Below, one piece after another: positions 1-11,018 of a stretch of DNA of 64,000 nt. The stretch spans positions 106,272 through 170,271 of the forward strand of contig MNCI01035792.1 of assembly GCA_015680685.1 (NCBI GenBank). The letters are read 5' to 3'. The stretch's first letter is position 1, and each line of letters starts with the position of its first letter. The position numbers were made by a program, and so were the translations under genes. The notes below the pieces were generated by a model, which was not told where the DNA came from, did no database searches, and saw nothing but the letters and a program-made list of their open reading frames with translations. Source of the DNA: Gnetum montanum. Lineage: Eukaryota; Streptophyta; Gnetopsida; Gnetales; Gnetaceae.

Positions 1-249
1 TCATTGGTGCTTGATCAATTTGGAGAGTTTATCTTTATTTTTTATTAAAATGCAATATTTGTCCAATAAATCCTATGGATCTTCAAATGTAATAAGGCTT
101 CATTTTATTTCATTAAAGTTAAGAGAAAAATTTAAGTTAAATTAAAGACTTAAAAAATAAAATGACTCCAAGAAATGAAATGTATAGAAAAAAATAAAGA
201 ATTACAAGAAATAGAAAATGTATGAAGAATTGGAAAAAATGAAAAGAAA

Positions 250-996
250 TTGTAAAACAAAAAATGGAAAAATCATACCCTTACAAAATGTTAGGCCAAA
301 TGGGTATTTCCCCTACGACGAAGTTGGAAGGTGGATATATAGAAGATGGTGTAGGCCTGGCCATGAGCTAAGTTGTCAATGAAGTTCTTAGCTACTAGGA
401 AATCCTTAAAGTTTTACTTGTTGCATGTTGATCAAGATTAAATTGTTTGGATAATCATTATGATAAATCTTCATGGCACCTAAATGGAAAGTGGAGTGGA
501 TATTAGAAGACCCTTCCATAGTGTTTAGAGTTTTGTTCATTGAGGTACATATATGGGGTTCTAGTAAAGGGTCTTATCTGCTATTTGAAAATCCACTTTT
601 TATACCGTAGCATCTTGGTATTATTTAGTGTATGCTTTGTGCACTCTATTCATCATAAGGGATACCTATCTTGTTTCATCTAGGATCTTGAGATTCATGA
701 GATATTCTTTTTGTGCTAGAATGATATTGAGTTCAAGATTAGAAGTTGTGTTGGGTGTGCATAATTGTACTTGTATTGGATATTTTGATAACTTCCCATA
801 CACTAGCTCATAAGGAGATAAATCTATAGGGAGTTTCCAAGTAGAGTAATAGGCCCATAAGGCATTGTTGAGTTTCATGCTCCAATCTCACCTATACTGA
901 CTAATAGTCCTAGTAAGAATTCATATGATTTTCCTATTTGTTACTTCTATTTGACCATTTGCATGAGGGTGATATGGCATTGTCAGTTTATGTTTT
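250..996 (-). pseudogene. Ty3/gypsy integrase C-terminal fragment, decayed
   Basis: Read on the minus strand, 878-666 encodes NNALWAYYSTWKLP followed by PYELVYGKL. This is the same integrase C-terminal stretch found in the Athila-like element near 13.3 kb (NDALWAYCSTWKLP, PYELVYKKI). The nucleotide order from about 300 to 996 is colinear with 12770-13440, so this is an independent, older copy of the same kind of element. There are many stops and small indels, and no catalytic part lies in this piece. It continues at 1853 after an inserted solo LTR. Confidence 0.75.
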
Positions 997-1001
997 ACCC
1001 C

Positions 1002-1852
1002 TGATGAAGTGTCATACATACAGGCTATGTCGATGGGCATGCATCAACGTAGCCTTGTCGATGTATCCCCATCGATGTAGATGCATCAATGCTGATGCAA
1101 GTGAAGCCTATATAAATGCATGTACCAACCACATTTTTAATTTTAGAAAATAACGAAGCTCTTGCAATTTTATTTCTCTTGAGTTAGAATATTTTCCTCT
1201 GAGTGCCCATAGCGTGAATTCAAGAAATTGTGCAGATCTTTATTTGAGCATCATGTACCTAAATGCATTGGTATGAATGGCGATAAAGATGAGATTTTTT
1301 ACATTCATTACAACACTTGGATTAGTTTAATCTCTATTATTTTTTCTTTACTTTTAGTGCATTTTACTTTCATAAGTCCTAATTAATTGATGCACTTAAT
1401 CGTAAACACACAAGTACAACCAATTTGAGCATAACATGTTATGCTTAGTAACTCCAGTAGGAGAAAATAGCCATTTGGTAACCCAATAGCATAATATGAG
1501 TACGAGATGTGTACAATAAGTAGGAATGGCTACTTATGTTAGGGTAGGTAGTCATTATAATAGCTAATTAGTTGAATAGTTAATTATTAAGCCTTCATTT
1601 ACTCATCTATCTAGTAGGAGAAAATATATAAAAAATACCAACAAAAATAAATATCATAAGACTTAACTCATATTTAACCATACACATAGATAGCACAAGT
1701 GTGAGTTAGGAAGAAAATGATCATACACTCCCTTAATTCACAATCTAGGACTATGGGCAAACTTATGAACTTAGTCTACAAAATTTGATCGAATCATTGG
1801 AACATGCTTATGATTTGTATGATTGGGAATAGGGTATACTTGTTGCTCATCA
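1002..1852 (+). mobile_element. Solo LTR of a gypsy-type element
   Basis: An 851-bp block begins TGATGAAG and ends CTCATCA, giving TG...CA ends. It interrupts the gypsy fragment that resumes at 1853. ACCCC is present on both sides (997-1001 and 1853-1857), a 5-bp target duplication. It resembles the LTR at 6614-7482 and, in reverse, the LTR at 18864-19646: a TGATGA start, a TATA box shortly inside, and a shared tract around GCATAACATGTTATGC and TTAGTAACTCC. No internal domain remains, so it arose by LTR-LTR recombination. Confidence 0.85.
1109..1116 (+). promoter_or_regulatory. TATA box of the solo LTR
   Basis: TATATAAA lies about 108 bp inside the LTR, at a position equivalent to TATATAAA in the LTR at 6614-7482 and TATAAATAA in the LTR at 18864-19646. 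The U3 upstream consists of imperfect direct repeats around CGATGTA and GATGCATCAA. Confidence 0.55.
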
Positions 1853-2460
1853 ACCCCCAAACATCTCATTAATTTTCTAAGAGTAGTACTTGTAAAGTAA
1901 GTTCCATTCTTAGAAATAAGTGCCATAAACATACCAAACCTATTTGTCACACTCTATTGAAAAAGCCTAGTTATGGTCATGGATGAACAATCTATTGTAG
2001 CCTTTACCCATTTTATGTAATAGTCCACCATAATGATGATGTAGGATTTTTCATTGGACATAGATATGATAGAACCCATGAAACTGATTTCCCATATATC
2101 AAGAGGTTCCAATGGTTGTATTCATTATTAAGGACCTTCTAGCATTGCACTTATTCCTCCATCTTTTTGACATCATTCATAGGAGTTGGCATATTGGTGC
2201 ACATCCTTGAAAATTATAGGTCAAAAGTAACTTGCTATATAAATTTTGATGGTTATTCTCTTGCCCAAATAAGGATATCCACAAGATCCCTTATATGCAT
2301 CTTGGAGAATTCTTATTTGATCTTCAATAGGCATGCACCATTGCATCAAACCATATGTGCAAATCATATAGAGGTTACTCTCTGTCTCCATCTAATGCTT
2401 AACTTAGTAAAGAAAGTGTTGCTTTTTCTTTTGTCCAATTCAATAGAAACCTCTTGTGTG
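1853..2460 (-). pseudogene. Ty3/gypsy integrase core fragment, continuation
   Basis: Continuation of the 250-996 fragment on the far side of the solo LTR. The plus-strand text from 1853 (ACCCCCAAACATCTC, TAAGTTCCATTCTTAG, ACCTATTTGTCAC, then CATTGGACATAG) tracks 13450-13700 of the Athila-like element and then its integrase zinc-finger region near 13.9 kb. The frame is destroyed by many stops. The plus ORF at 2167-2505 is a shadow of this copy. Confidence 0.7.
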
Positions 2461-2546
2461 TGTAAATTTTTTCTCTTCAAATTTATACTAATACAATCTT
2501 CTTAATTTGAAATTTTTATGAAATTATGTCAATAAAATTAAAAAAA

Positions 2547-2720
2547 AAGCTTGATAACTAGAAAACTTCCTATAGTCTACTCTTCCTATGAGTTGGCATA
2601 TGGAAAGTTACCCAAACTTTCAATTTAAGCCAAACTTTGTACACTCACAATAGCCTATGAGCTTGGTAGACCAAGTAGACATGGAAAAAGGCATGACCTC
2701 AAGGGGATTTGATATGATTT
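2547..2720 (+). pseudogene. Gypsy integrase scrap in plus orientation
   Basis: The plus strand reads a decayed form of the WKLP...SYELAYGKLPKLSI integrase C-terminal block (about 2565-2640). This is the same block that lies on the minus strand at 666-878 and 13.2-13.4 kb. The opposite orientation only about 90 bp from the end of the first fragment means a separate insertion or an inversion breakpoint. Frame shifts and stops are present. Confidence 0.6.
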
Positions 2721-3537
2721 TTCTCAACATTGTTCTTACAATTCTATGATACTCCATTAGTACACCATCACTTCTACTATCGACCATACAAGGAATAAAG
2801 TCTTTGTATCATGTGGATCCCATGAAAAAAACACACGTAGCAATTCAAAGTACAACCCATAGACTAAATAACAATCTACAAGCACTAGTTATGGGATTGG
2901 AAAGACATGTTATCCATGACTATAGATACCTATCTAACTAAGGCCCTCTTTACTTCCATTGGGCTCTCTATTTCATCCCAATCTTCATCTGAAATTCCTC
3001 CATTTTTCTATATGAAAAACTGCTAGTAATGGCTTCCTTAATGTAGCCTCATTGACACAATCCCATTGATGTAGTATAAATAGTCTATATATGTGTGTGA
3101 TACTTAGCTCATTTTTCACCATTTTTTCACAAACTAAGAGAAGTTTTTGAAGTTTTTTAGAGCCTAAGAATCTTCTGAGCCTCATAACTCACATAATGCT
3201 TATCCAATTTCACTCATTTTTCAACCCTTGTGCTACTAAATAAAAGCTTTACATTGTGAGGGATACAAACCTTTAGCTTTTTATGGAAAATGTTTTGAAA
3301 TTTTTCCAACTTCCCATGGTTAACCATTGAAATAATATTAAATTAATCACCATAAAGGGTTAATACTAACAAATAAACTCAAATAGCTAAAAAATAAAAT
3401 AATATACTTAGTCAAGATCACAAACCAGCACTTTAATGATCAACACTTAACATCCAAAAGGCAAAACATAACCTAATCTAATAAAAAAAGGTATGCAACT
3501 AACTAGAGGTTATGAATTGGAAAGCTAATCATGTGTT
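2721..3537. other. Unassigned AT-rich stretch before the pol-less LTR element
   Basis: I see no gene. A TATAAATAG at about 3074 follows ATTGATGTAG, loosely recalling the U3-TATA layout of the nearby LTRs, so this could be a badly decayed or replaced 5' LTR and leader of the element that follows. I could not align it to the LTR at 6614-7482. Confidence 0.4.
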
Positions 3538-6500
3538 ATGTTTGTGATCCTATATGGCACCAAAATGAGGATCACAAGTGGTAGGGCCTTTTCAGCCCAA
3601 GGAAAAGTAACCTTCAGGAGGAAGGGCCTAACAACAGTAGCAACTACAACAGCCCCAAGAGCAAGTAGCCAAGGTGACCCATGCTATTGGACCTTTTCGA
3701 GAAGAACCCAAAGTGGAATCTATGAGGTAGATTCCAATGACAAAACAATCCTAATCTAGGAAGAACGAGGCTCCTAGGCTAAGGCCTAACCTAGAGATCA
3801 CTCTGACACAGCCCTATTTGGAGTGCATCAGAATCAAGGAGGCCCAAAGTTCTATCCTTCAAGAACTAAACTTTGAACCCTTCTTGGAGCTAGCACCTGA
3901 GGAGGTCTAGATAAAACTACAAGGGTTTCCCTTGTGGCCCATTCTCTCTAATAGCAGAGAATGGTACATGGAAGAGACTTATCTATTTTGGAACAAATGG
4001 CAAGGAGATACATTGGTGAAAATAAAGAATATCACCATCTTCTACTTAGTTGAGGCTATCCTCAGTTTATCCAACACAAAGGCAATGTTGGTGGAGATAT
4101 CTACATAGGTGAACCTAGAGGCTAAGAACGAATGGAACTCGCAATGCTATGGGGTGGACCGTAAAAAGTACGATGCCCTTACCAAGGTGGAGAGAGCATA
4201 CATTAAAATTGCATCTTATCACCTAAATCCAAGAGTGAAACCTAGTAAGGTAATAGCTTTCTTTACTAGGGCATGTGCTATTGTTAGTGGAAAATTCCCA
4301 GTTAATCTTTCTTAGTTCATCTTCCAAGAGGTTGAAAAATGCTTTAAGGAAAATAAGAAGGGAAGGAAGAGACTCCCCTTTCCATGTCTAATCTAAAAGT
4401 TATGTAAAAGGGGAGGAATAGCTCACTATTCCAATGATGTGGTCTGCCCTGCTCTTGCCACATCCTTATAGGAGATGATGAAGGATAAGGCAATAGCTAA
4501 ACTCCAAGAAGACAAGTAGTCATCACCACCACCTGCAATACTAAAAACTACACTAGAGATGCTTGTAGCTATTGAAAGACTTAGAAAAATTTGAGAGCAA
4601 CATCTATAGCAACAACAAAACTCTACACATGGTGGGGAATCATCTATTTATCATCCAACCATGAGCCATCTCAATGATGTCACAAGGAACATTAGTTGGC
4701 TAGACATTCCCCACTATTCTTCACACAGATGAGGCCAGACATCAACCAGGCCCAATCCATGTTCCAGGAAGGTCACAGTGTCTATTTTGAAATAAACATT
4801 CCCTGATATTTTAGGAAATGTTGTGGCCTTCTATATCATATTAGAGGAAGGTGAGGGGACAACTGTCTTGGAAACTCAACATAAAGGTTAGGAGATAGTG
4901 GTGGAGGGGGTGACTAATAGGGTAGCAAGGGTCCTCAATGCTTCTACAACATCTGTACCAAACATCACCGTAATGATAGACATTCATGCATCTATAGGAG
5001 CAAGAATTGGTTGAATGAGTGTTGTCCAACATGAGAAGATTTTGGAACAACTGGTTAGAGCCAAGCAATCACTTCTAGATATCTTTGATCTCCCAAAAGA
5101 AATCACAACTACTTAAGAAAAGAGACAAATTACTAATCATCAATGCACATCTTGAGAAAGCTATCATGACCAATCAACAATTAGCTTCCAAAGTTGCTAA
5201 GTTGGGGGTCCATCTCTCCAACCCTACCATTCTTAAGCCAGATATGATAAGGGATGAAGATTTTTAACAACTTCAATATAAATATCAAGTGGTCGAGAAT
5301 GCTAAGAAAATGATGAACTTTGATGTGTTCTTGTTAGAGACATTGAACAATAACATTGAAAAGGACCTATCATAGGTTCACAAAGAAAAATTGATCCTCA
5401 TCAAGGAAAATCACAACTTGTGGAATGTTGAGCAACAGAAGGACTAAATGGTTGAGTAGATACATTAGTAGCAGGAGCAGCTTGTCAAGGTAAACCTAAA
5501 CTTGAGGAGGTTGACATTAGAACACAATAATCTATTGATGAAGGAAGTTCGTGCTCTTTGCTAGAAGAATGTAATTAAGATAACTTCCTAGAAGAATGAA
5601 GTCCTAAAACTTAAATGAGTGAAGAATCACTATAGGAACTAGGTTGGACTCCTCAAGGAGGCCAATGAAAATGAAATAAGATTGGTAAAGGCAAAGATAA
5701 ACGAGGCCCTCCAATAGCTCCAATAGAGAGATGATGTATGGTAGCCCATCTTTGATGGACTAAATGCACATAACAAAGTATAAATTTTCCTAAAGAAGCT
5801 ACAAATTGAGGAGATGATAGAATAAATAGAGCTTTCCAACCTTCAGTATGCAAATTTGGCAATACTAACAACGAGGAGGCCAAGGTTTGAAAAGAGAAAC
5901 AAGTTGTTAGCTCCTACCCCCTCTATGAGAGGAAGTTCAAGCTTCATAAAGAGACTAAAAGAAAGTTGGAGATAGCTAATATAGAGCTAGAATTTCTTAA
6001 AAGAAAATTTACTTATCAACAATCTATTACTAAGAACCTAACAAGGCAGATGAATGACTACTAGGAGTTGCAGAACCTTGTATAGATGTATGATATTGAA
6101 TGTAAGAACTTCGTAGAATGGTTTGTCAATGTGAAGGAATTATTTTCTTCAATGTCATACCCATGGAATATCCCTGCACTGGCCAACATCGACAAAGATT
6201 CTTGGAATATTTACAATCTAGGAAGTAAAGAGAAGAAAATGAAGGCACTTCTTGATGCTTTCAAACTTTCAGCAATAGGAGTTTTAGTAGTAGGACAACC
6301 TCAACCACCAACAACGTCAAGACATGATAAAGGACCATCTGAACCACAAGAGCCTCCACTTCCAAGAATAATCTAAGAATTCATTCTATCCCAAATTATT
6401 CAATAGGCACCTAATATAGTTTTATCTAAGTATCCAATTTTGTTATAAAGGGCACTTATTTTTATAAAAACCATACAATATGACACTCAAAGTTGGTTAG

Positions 6501-6605
6501 AGTCTATTAGTTAGTTTCTTTCTCAATACATTCAATACTTTCCCAAATTTTGTAAGAAAATAGATCACAATTTTGTTTATTCGAGGATGAATTTTTAGTT
6601 AGTCA
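3538..6605 (+). pseudogene. Long coiled-coil ORF of a pol-less LTR retroelement, broken
   Basis: Reading from about 3760 gives a nearly continuous protein. It includes EWYMEETYLFWNKWQGDTL (about 3958), a segment with KVIAFFTRACAIVSGKFPVN (4247-4306), then FIFQEVEKCF and LPFPCLI followed by KLCKRGG (about 4316-4417). That order resembles the domain called putative plant transposon protein (Transposase_32 in Pfam, from memory). After about 5000 the product turns Lys/Glu/Leu/Asn-rich and looks coiled-coil, and it ends in a Pro-rich stretch near 6300. Frame moves near 5090 and again before 6086. Most interruptions are TAG where Gln would fit. No protease, reverse transcriptase or integrase is visible, so the element would be non-autonomous. 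The product function is unknown. Confidence 0.6.
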
Positions 6606-6613
6606 TGGGGATA
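6598..6613 (+). promoter_or_regulatory. Polypurine-tract-like site before the 3' LTR
   Basis: GTTAGTCATGGGGATA immediately precedes the LTR start TGATGAA. A closely related string, TCAGTCATGGGGG, occurs on the minus strand after the integrase of the Athila-like element (12776-12788 and 11442-11455). This supports a shared plus-strand priming motif. Confidence 0.5.
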
Positions 6614-7482
6614 TGATGAATAGTTAATAATATAAGCCACATTGATGCATACTTATCGATGTAGTCCCATCAATGTATCCTCATTGGTGCATGCTAGGAT
6701 GTGTTGATGTAGGTAAAACAACACTAATATAGTTGTTGCCTATATAAATGCATACATCCCTTGCATTTTTAGTATCTTTCAGTCATAATATTACCTAGAT
6801 TCTTATTGTTTCTTCCTTTAAAAGTTAGAATATATTTCCTCCAGGTGCTTGCAGCATGGATTTATGAGATTGTATGGAATTTTATTGGGGTGTAAACGTT
6901 GGCATAAACAATAATAAAATCAAGATTTCCTACATTCATTGTAGCACTTAGACTAGTTTACTTTTACTTTTTAGCATCTTACATCACATGTAATTTACTT
7001 TTATATTCTTATGTAATTAATTCAATTAATCATAAGCACATGAGTATGACCACTTCAAGCATAACATATTAATGTTTGGTAATCCTAGTAGTTGATACTA
7101 AGTATGCCCAATAGTGTACACTTGGTAACCCAATGGCATTAATATAAGTTTAGGATGTGTATGGTAAGTGGGAACGAATTTCCCATGTTAGGATAGTTAA
7201 TTAGAGAATTTGTTAATTAATTTAATTAGTAAATCTTTATTTCATTACCAAGAAACTAAGAGAAAAATATAATAAAATAATTATAAAAATAAACATCTTA
7301 TACCTTAACCATATACACAATTAGACACAAGTGTGGATTAAGAAGAAAACAACTTGCAATTGCATGATTCACTATTTAGGAATATTGGCAACTTAAGTTA
7401 CTAAGTCTACAAAATTTGACCAAATCACTTATGAATGCTTGTGATCTATATGGTTGAACTTAGGGACTATCACCTCTCATAA
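6614..7482 (+). mobile_element. 3' LTR of the pol-less element
   Basis: Starts TGATGAATAG and tracks the solo LTR at 1002-1852 along its length: a U3 with repeats around GATGCAT/ATCGATGTAG/ATCAATGTATCC, TATATAAATGCATAC at 6741, GCATAACATATTAATG near 7060, and a tail resembling GATTTGTATGATTGGG. The 3' boundary, near CTCATA at 7477-7482, is approximate because the CA end has decayed. No matching 5' LTR was identified. Confidence 0.7.
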
Positions 7483-8524
7483 ATAATCACCAAAATCAAT
7501 AACAATTATTATGAAAAATATTCTCATGTGTTCATAGATGAATCATGTATGGGTTATCCTTACCATGGCATGATATGCTAAAAAGTAACCACTAGTCAAA
7601 TTATTCTTGTTTGAATCCATGCTACTTTCTCATCAATTCTTGGTTGGTGATCATAAAACCAATCCTATCAATGTGACTTGGCAGGGTTTCAAACTATTTA
7701 TAGTGGTAGATTCTCATGCATATTACATGTTGGGTGTGAATGAATGCTTTTCATAGAGGTTTGGTTTTCCAATTAGCTACCAAACTTGTATGCTAATTTT
7801 GGATATTTAACTCGTCTAATTTCTAAAGTAAATTCTCATAATTCTCTGATACATAGAGGCTAAAGTTCAATTAGAACTTAATAATTTAACATTGTTAATC
7901 AGAATCTAACCCAATTCAAATCAAGAGTCTTTACCACTAAATAACACCTTATGATTTATTATTTTATTCAAAACTAATCCTCCCCAAATAACCACTGAAG
8001 TAGTTGAGAAGTAAGCAAATCTCACCAAATACCTTTTTCTTTTGTGCATAAATTATAAAGGGTAAGAAAATCAATCAAAATTGAAATGAACATATAATTC
8101 ACCAAAAAGAGCTCAATACAAATAAACATTGGAGGAGGCATGTATAGAAGTGTTTTCACGATATTGTTAATTCTTCCTTAACTTTGGCACCTTGTATTGA
8201 AAGAAAAAAAATTAAATATGATTGATTTATCTTTTTTCCAATAACGTTTTTAAGCAATATATTGTTGAGCCATGTAAATTTTTAAAATTATAATTTTTAT
8301 CAAGATTTTTAGTTTTTCCTTGTGCACATAAACTTGATTTTTACATAAACTATTGTGCATGTCTATCTTAGTTTTAGTTTTTATTTTTAAATTTATTCTT
8401 TTGCAAAATTGTTAATTAACCATCCAACTTCTTTGCAACTATGTTGAGAATTTTTATGTTGGTGTTCTAGACTACATGCTTATTTGCTTGTTTATTGAAT
8501 TTTTAAATATTTCTTTAATATTTG
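7483..8524. other. AT-rich sequence with no recognisable gene
   Basis: No ORF of note, no LTR boundary and no protein motif was recognised. It contains simple T-rich and A-rich runs only. Confidence 0.4.
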
Positions 8525-8728
8525 AAAGCTCTAATTCCCAAATGATAGGACCTAGAAGTTTTAAGCAAAAAGAAGATACTTTTTAAAATACTAAGAAGAG
8601 AAAGAAAGCTCTAATTCCCAAATGATAGGACCTAGAACTTTTAAGCAAAAAGAAGATACTTTTTAAAATACTAAGTAGAGAAAGAAAGCTCTAATTCCCA
8701 AATGATAAGACCTAGAATTTTAAAGGTT
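8525..8728. repeat. 80-bp tandem repeat, about 2.5 copies
   Basis: The unit begins AAAGCTCTAATTCCCAAATG and recurs at 8525, 8605 and 8685, exactly 80 bp apart. The first two copies differ at only a few bases (GAAGTT/GAACTT, AAGAAG/AAGTAG). The third is cut short after about 40 bp. Confidence 0.9.
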
Positions 8729-8756
8729 CAGAGCTAATTGTGTAAGAATATGATAA

Positions 8757-8815
8757 AAATTGAACCCATAACTTGAAGTTTCTAAATTAAGAGTTTTACT
8801 AGTAGACCAACACTT
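8757..8815 (-). repeat. tRNA-derived SINE head
   Basis: On the minus strand, TGGTCTACTAGTAAAACT resembles a Pol III A box, and AAGTTATGGGTTCAATTTTT about 30 nt later resembles a B box (GGTTCAA). The stem pairing of a true tRNA is not kept, so I call it a SINE promoter region. The 80-bp tandem repeat lies directly downstream on the same strand. Confidence 0.5.
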
Positions 8816-8936
8816 CATTGTTAATTATGAATAATTTAAGCATGGTTTAGTGTTTTGACAATTAAACCATGACCTTCATGAGAGTTTTAAGCATATTGTA
8901 ATCATTTGTAATTTTGAATATTAATAGACCCTATGG

Positions 8937-9190
8937 ATCAAAACATGATTGCATGAATTATGGATCATGAGTCATGGCTTACTGTAGCACCCTCTAATGT
9001 ATTCTAGGCTAGCAAATCATTACTCAAATACCCAAAAGAATTATAGCTAATAGGATGCATTAGATCAAAATATGATTGCATGAATTATGGGATACCATTC
9101 ATGGCCTAGGTAGCACACTCTAGCCTATGTTGGGCTAGCAAGACATTACTCAAATGTCCAAAATAATTATACCCAATAGGATACATTAAA
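8937..9190. repeat. 127-bp tandem duplication
   Basis: ATCAAAACATGATTGCATGA at 8937 recurs as ATCAAAATATGATTGCATGA at 9064. Both units run through GGCTAGCAA, CATTACTCAAAT and ATAGGATGCATTA / ATAGGATACATTA. The copies differ by scattered substitutions, so the duplication is old. Confidence 0.8.
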
Positions 9191-9204
9191 AGAATTATAA
9201 AAGC

Positions 9205-9280
9205 CTCAAGTATGATTCAAACTTGCAACCTTGTGCCTAATAGGGCAATGAGATGACCACTTAAGCCACCTATTACGTAT
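9205..9280 (-). repeat. tRNA-derived SINE head
   Basis: The minus strand reads GTGGCTTAAGTGGTCATC (A-box-like) and then AAGGTTGCAAGTTTGAATC (B-box-like), with spacing typical of tRNA-derived promoters. The duplicated 127-bp unit lies downstream on the same strand. The cloverleaf is incomplete, so it is not a functional tRNA gene. Confidence 0.5.
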
Positions 9281-10253
9281 AAAATAGCAAGCATCTAGCC
9301 CAATGGATAAAATAATAGAAAACTAAGCAATGATAAAATCCCTTAGTTAGAAATAATACTTGAGAGAGAACAACAATAGATAGTATATAGAAGCCTTTGG
9401 GATTAAAACTAACCTATCTACTATTAGAGTTCATAAATCAAATAAATACAATAGCTAGGAGCTAATGGGGTAGAACTATTAGAAAATATAATAAGTAACA
9501 AAGATTTTAATAGCAAGTCCATGGTATAAAAAGATTTTATCTTAGTTTTTGCAGATATCATAACATAACCAAATGCTGAAACTATATCAAAATGAAGCAC
9601 ACAACTTTTTAAATAGTTGTAAGATAAAATAGTTGTCGAAATTGCATATCCAATAAACATTACCAAATCATGTAAATCTATCCAACCAATATGCATGAAA
9701 ACCCGTATAAAGTTACCTATTAAATGATCTTTGAGTTTCACTTACTTGAAAGAGTTGTGGTTCTAATGTTTCTCAAGTAAATCTAACTTCCCTCTAGTAG
9801 ATCTTATGTTTCTTTAACAAATTTGATTTTTTCAGCAATTTTTCTCTAGTAGATTTGTTTTCTCTATAATCTTATGGATCTTTAGATGCAATAAAACCTC
9901 ATTTCATTTAATTTTATAATTCTCTTATAGGGGACTCTATATTACTTCCAACTTCTTTAATAAATGTTAAAATTTTTGCTTCTTTTATTGATGTGGAAAA
10001 TTCTATAGATTTTCAAAATGTAAATTTACAAGCTGGCAAGCAAAAAGTTGTGATACTTTTCTTTAATGATGTCGATGCAATTAAGACACCTAATTTTTTT
10101 CTTCTTGATGATGTATATGAGTCATTGATTGCTAATCTTACATCACGATGTGTTCATTCAAATTTTGAATTACTTGCCTCATAATTATTATTATTTTATT
10201 TTTTTTACAGTTAAATGATGTGATAAAAAAACATGATATTCCAGTCCTTCATG
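9281..10253. other. AT-rich flank of the Athila-like insertion
   Basis: No gene recognised. A short plus-strand reading frame at 9993-10184 has no motif I know. It ends where the Athila-like element inserted; the interrupted sequence resumes at 19652. Confidence 0.4.
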
Positions 10254-10258
10254 CCAAG

Positions 10259-10524
10259 TGATGAGTGGCAAGGTACCCCTACACTCAACCATACGAATAT
10301 GAGTGTCTCACGTGCGATCTTGTCAAATTCCAAGGACTAAGTGCTTACACACCCTAATGGAACACTTAAGGTTAATCAATCGTTGTCTTCCCAGACTTAC
10401 TTGTATTGTCACGGTTGTATGGTTTAGTAAGCCTAAGGTATATGATTTTTATGTCTTTATCTTTTTAACTCCTATGCTAATAGGGAAAAGGTGAAGAGAC
10501 TAATTAACTAATTTCCATTAACTA
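10259..10524 (-). mobile_element. 3' LTR of the Athila-like element, partial before gap
   Basis: Matches 18864-19130 closely (ATGAGTGG, GAGGTACCCCTACACT, GGAACACTTAAGGTTAATCA, AATTTCCATTAACTA). The remaining roughly 500 bp should fall in the N run. The sequence after the gap does not match the end of the other LTR, so the gap size is only nominal. Confidence 0.85.
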
Positions 10525-11018
10525 NNNNNNNNNNNNNNNNNNNNNNNNNNNNNNNNNNNNNNNNNNNNNNNNNNNNNNNNNNNNNNNNNNNNNNNNNNNN
10601 NNNNNNNNNNNNNNNNNNNNNNNNNNNNNNNNNNNNNNNNNNNNNNNNNNNNNNNNNNNNNNNNNNNNNNNNNNNNNNNNNNNNNNNNNNNNNNNNNNNN
10701 NNNNNNNNNNNNNNNNNNNNNNNNNNNNNNNNNNNNNNNNNNNNNNNNNNNNNNNNNNNNNNNNNNNNNNNNNNNNNNNNNNNNNNNNNNNNNNNNNNNN
10801 NNNNNNNNNNNNNNNNNNNNNNNNNNNNNNNNNNNNNNNNNNNNNNNNNNNNNNNNNNNNNNNNNNNNNNNNNNNNNNNNNNNNNNNNNNNNNNNNNNNN
10901 NNNNNNNNNNNNNNNNNNNNNNNNNNNNNNNNNNNNNNNNNNNNNNNNNNNNNNNNNNNNNNNNNNNNNNNNNNNNNNNNNNNNNNNNNNNNNNNNNNNN
11001 NNNNNNNNNNNNNNNNNN
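10525..11018. other. Assembly gap (N run)
   Basis: 494 consecutive N bases. They replace most of the 3' LTR U3 side and its junction with the internal region. Confidence 0.99.

Noticed and set aside
8757-9280. tRNA genes on the minus strand
   Set aside because: A- and B-box-like strings are present but the acceptor and anticodon stems do not pair; SINE heads fit better.
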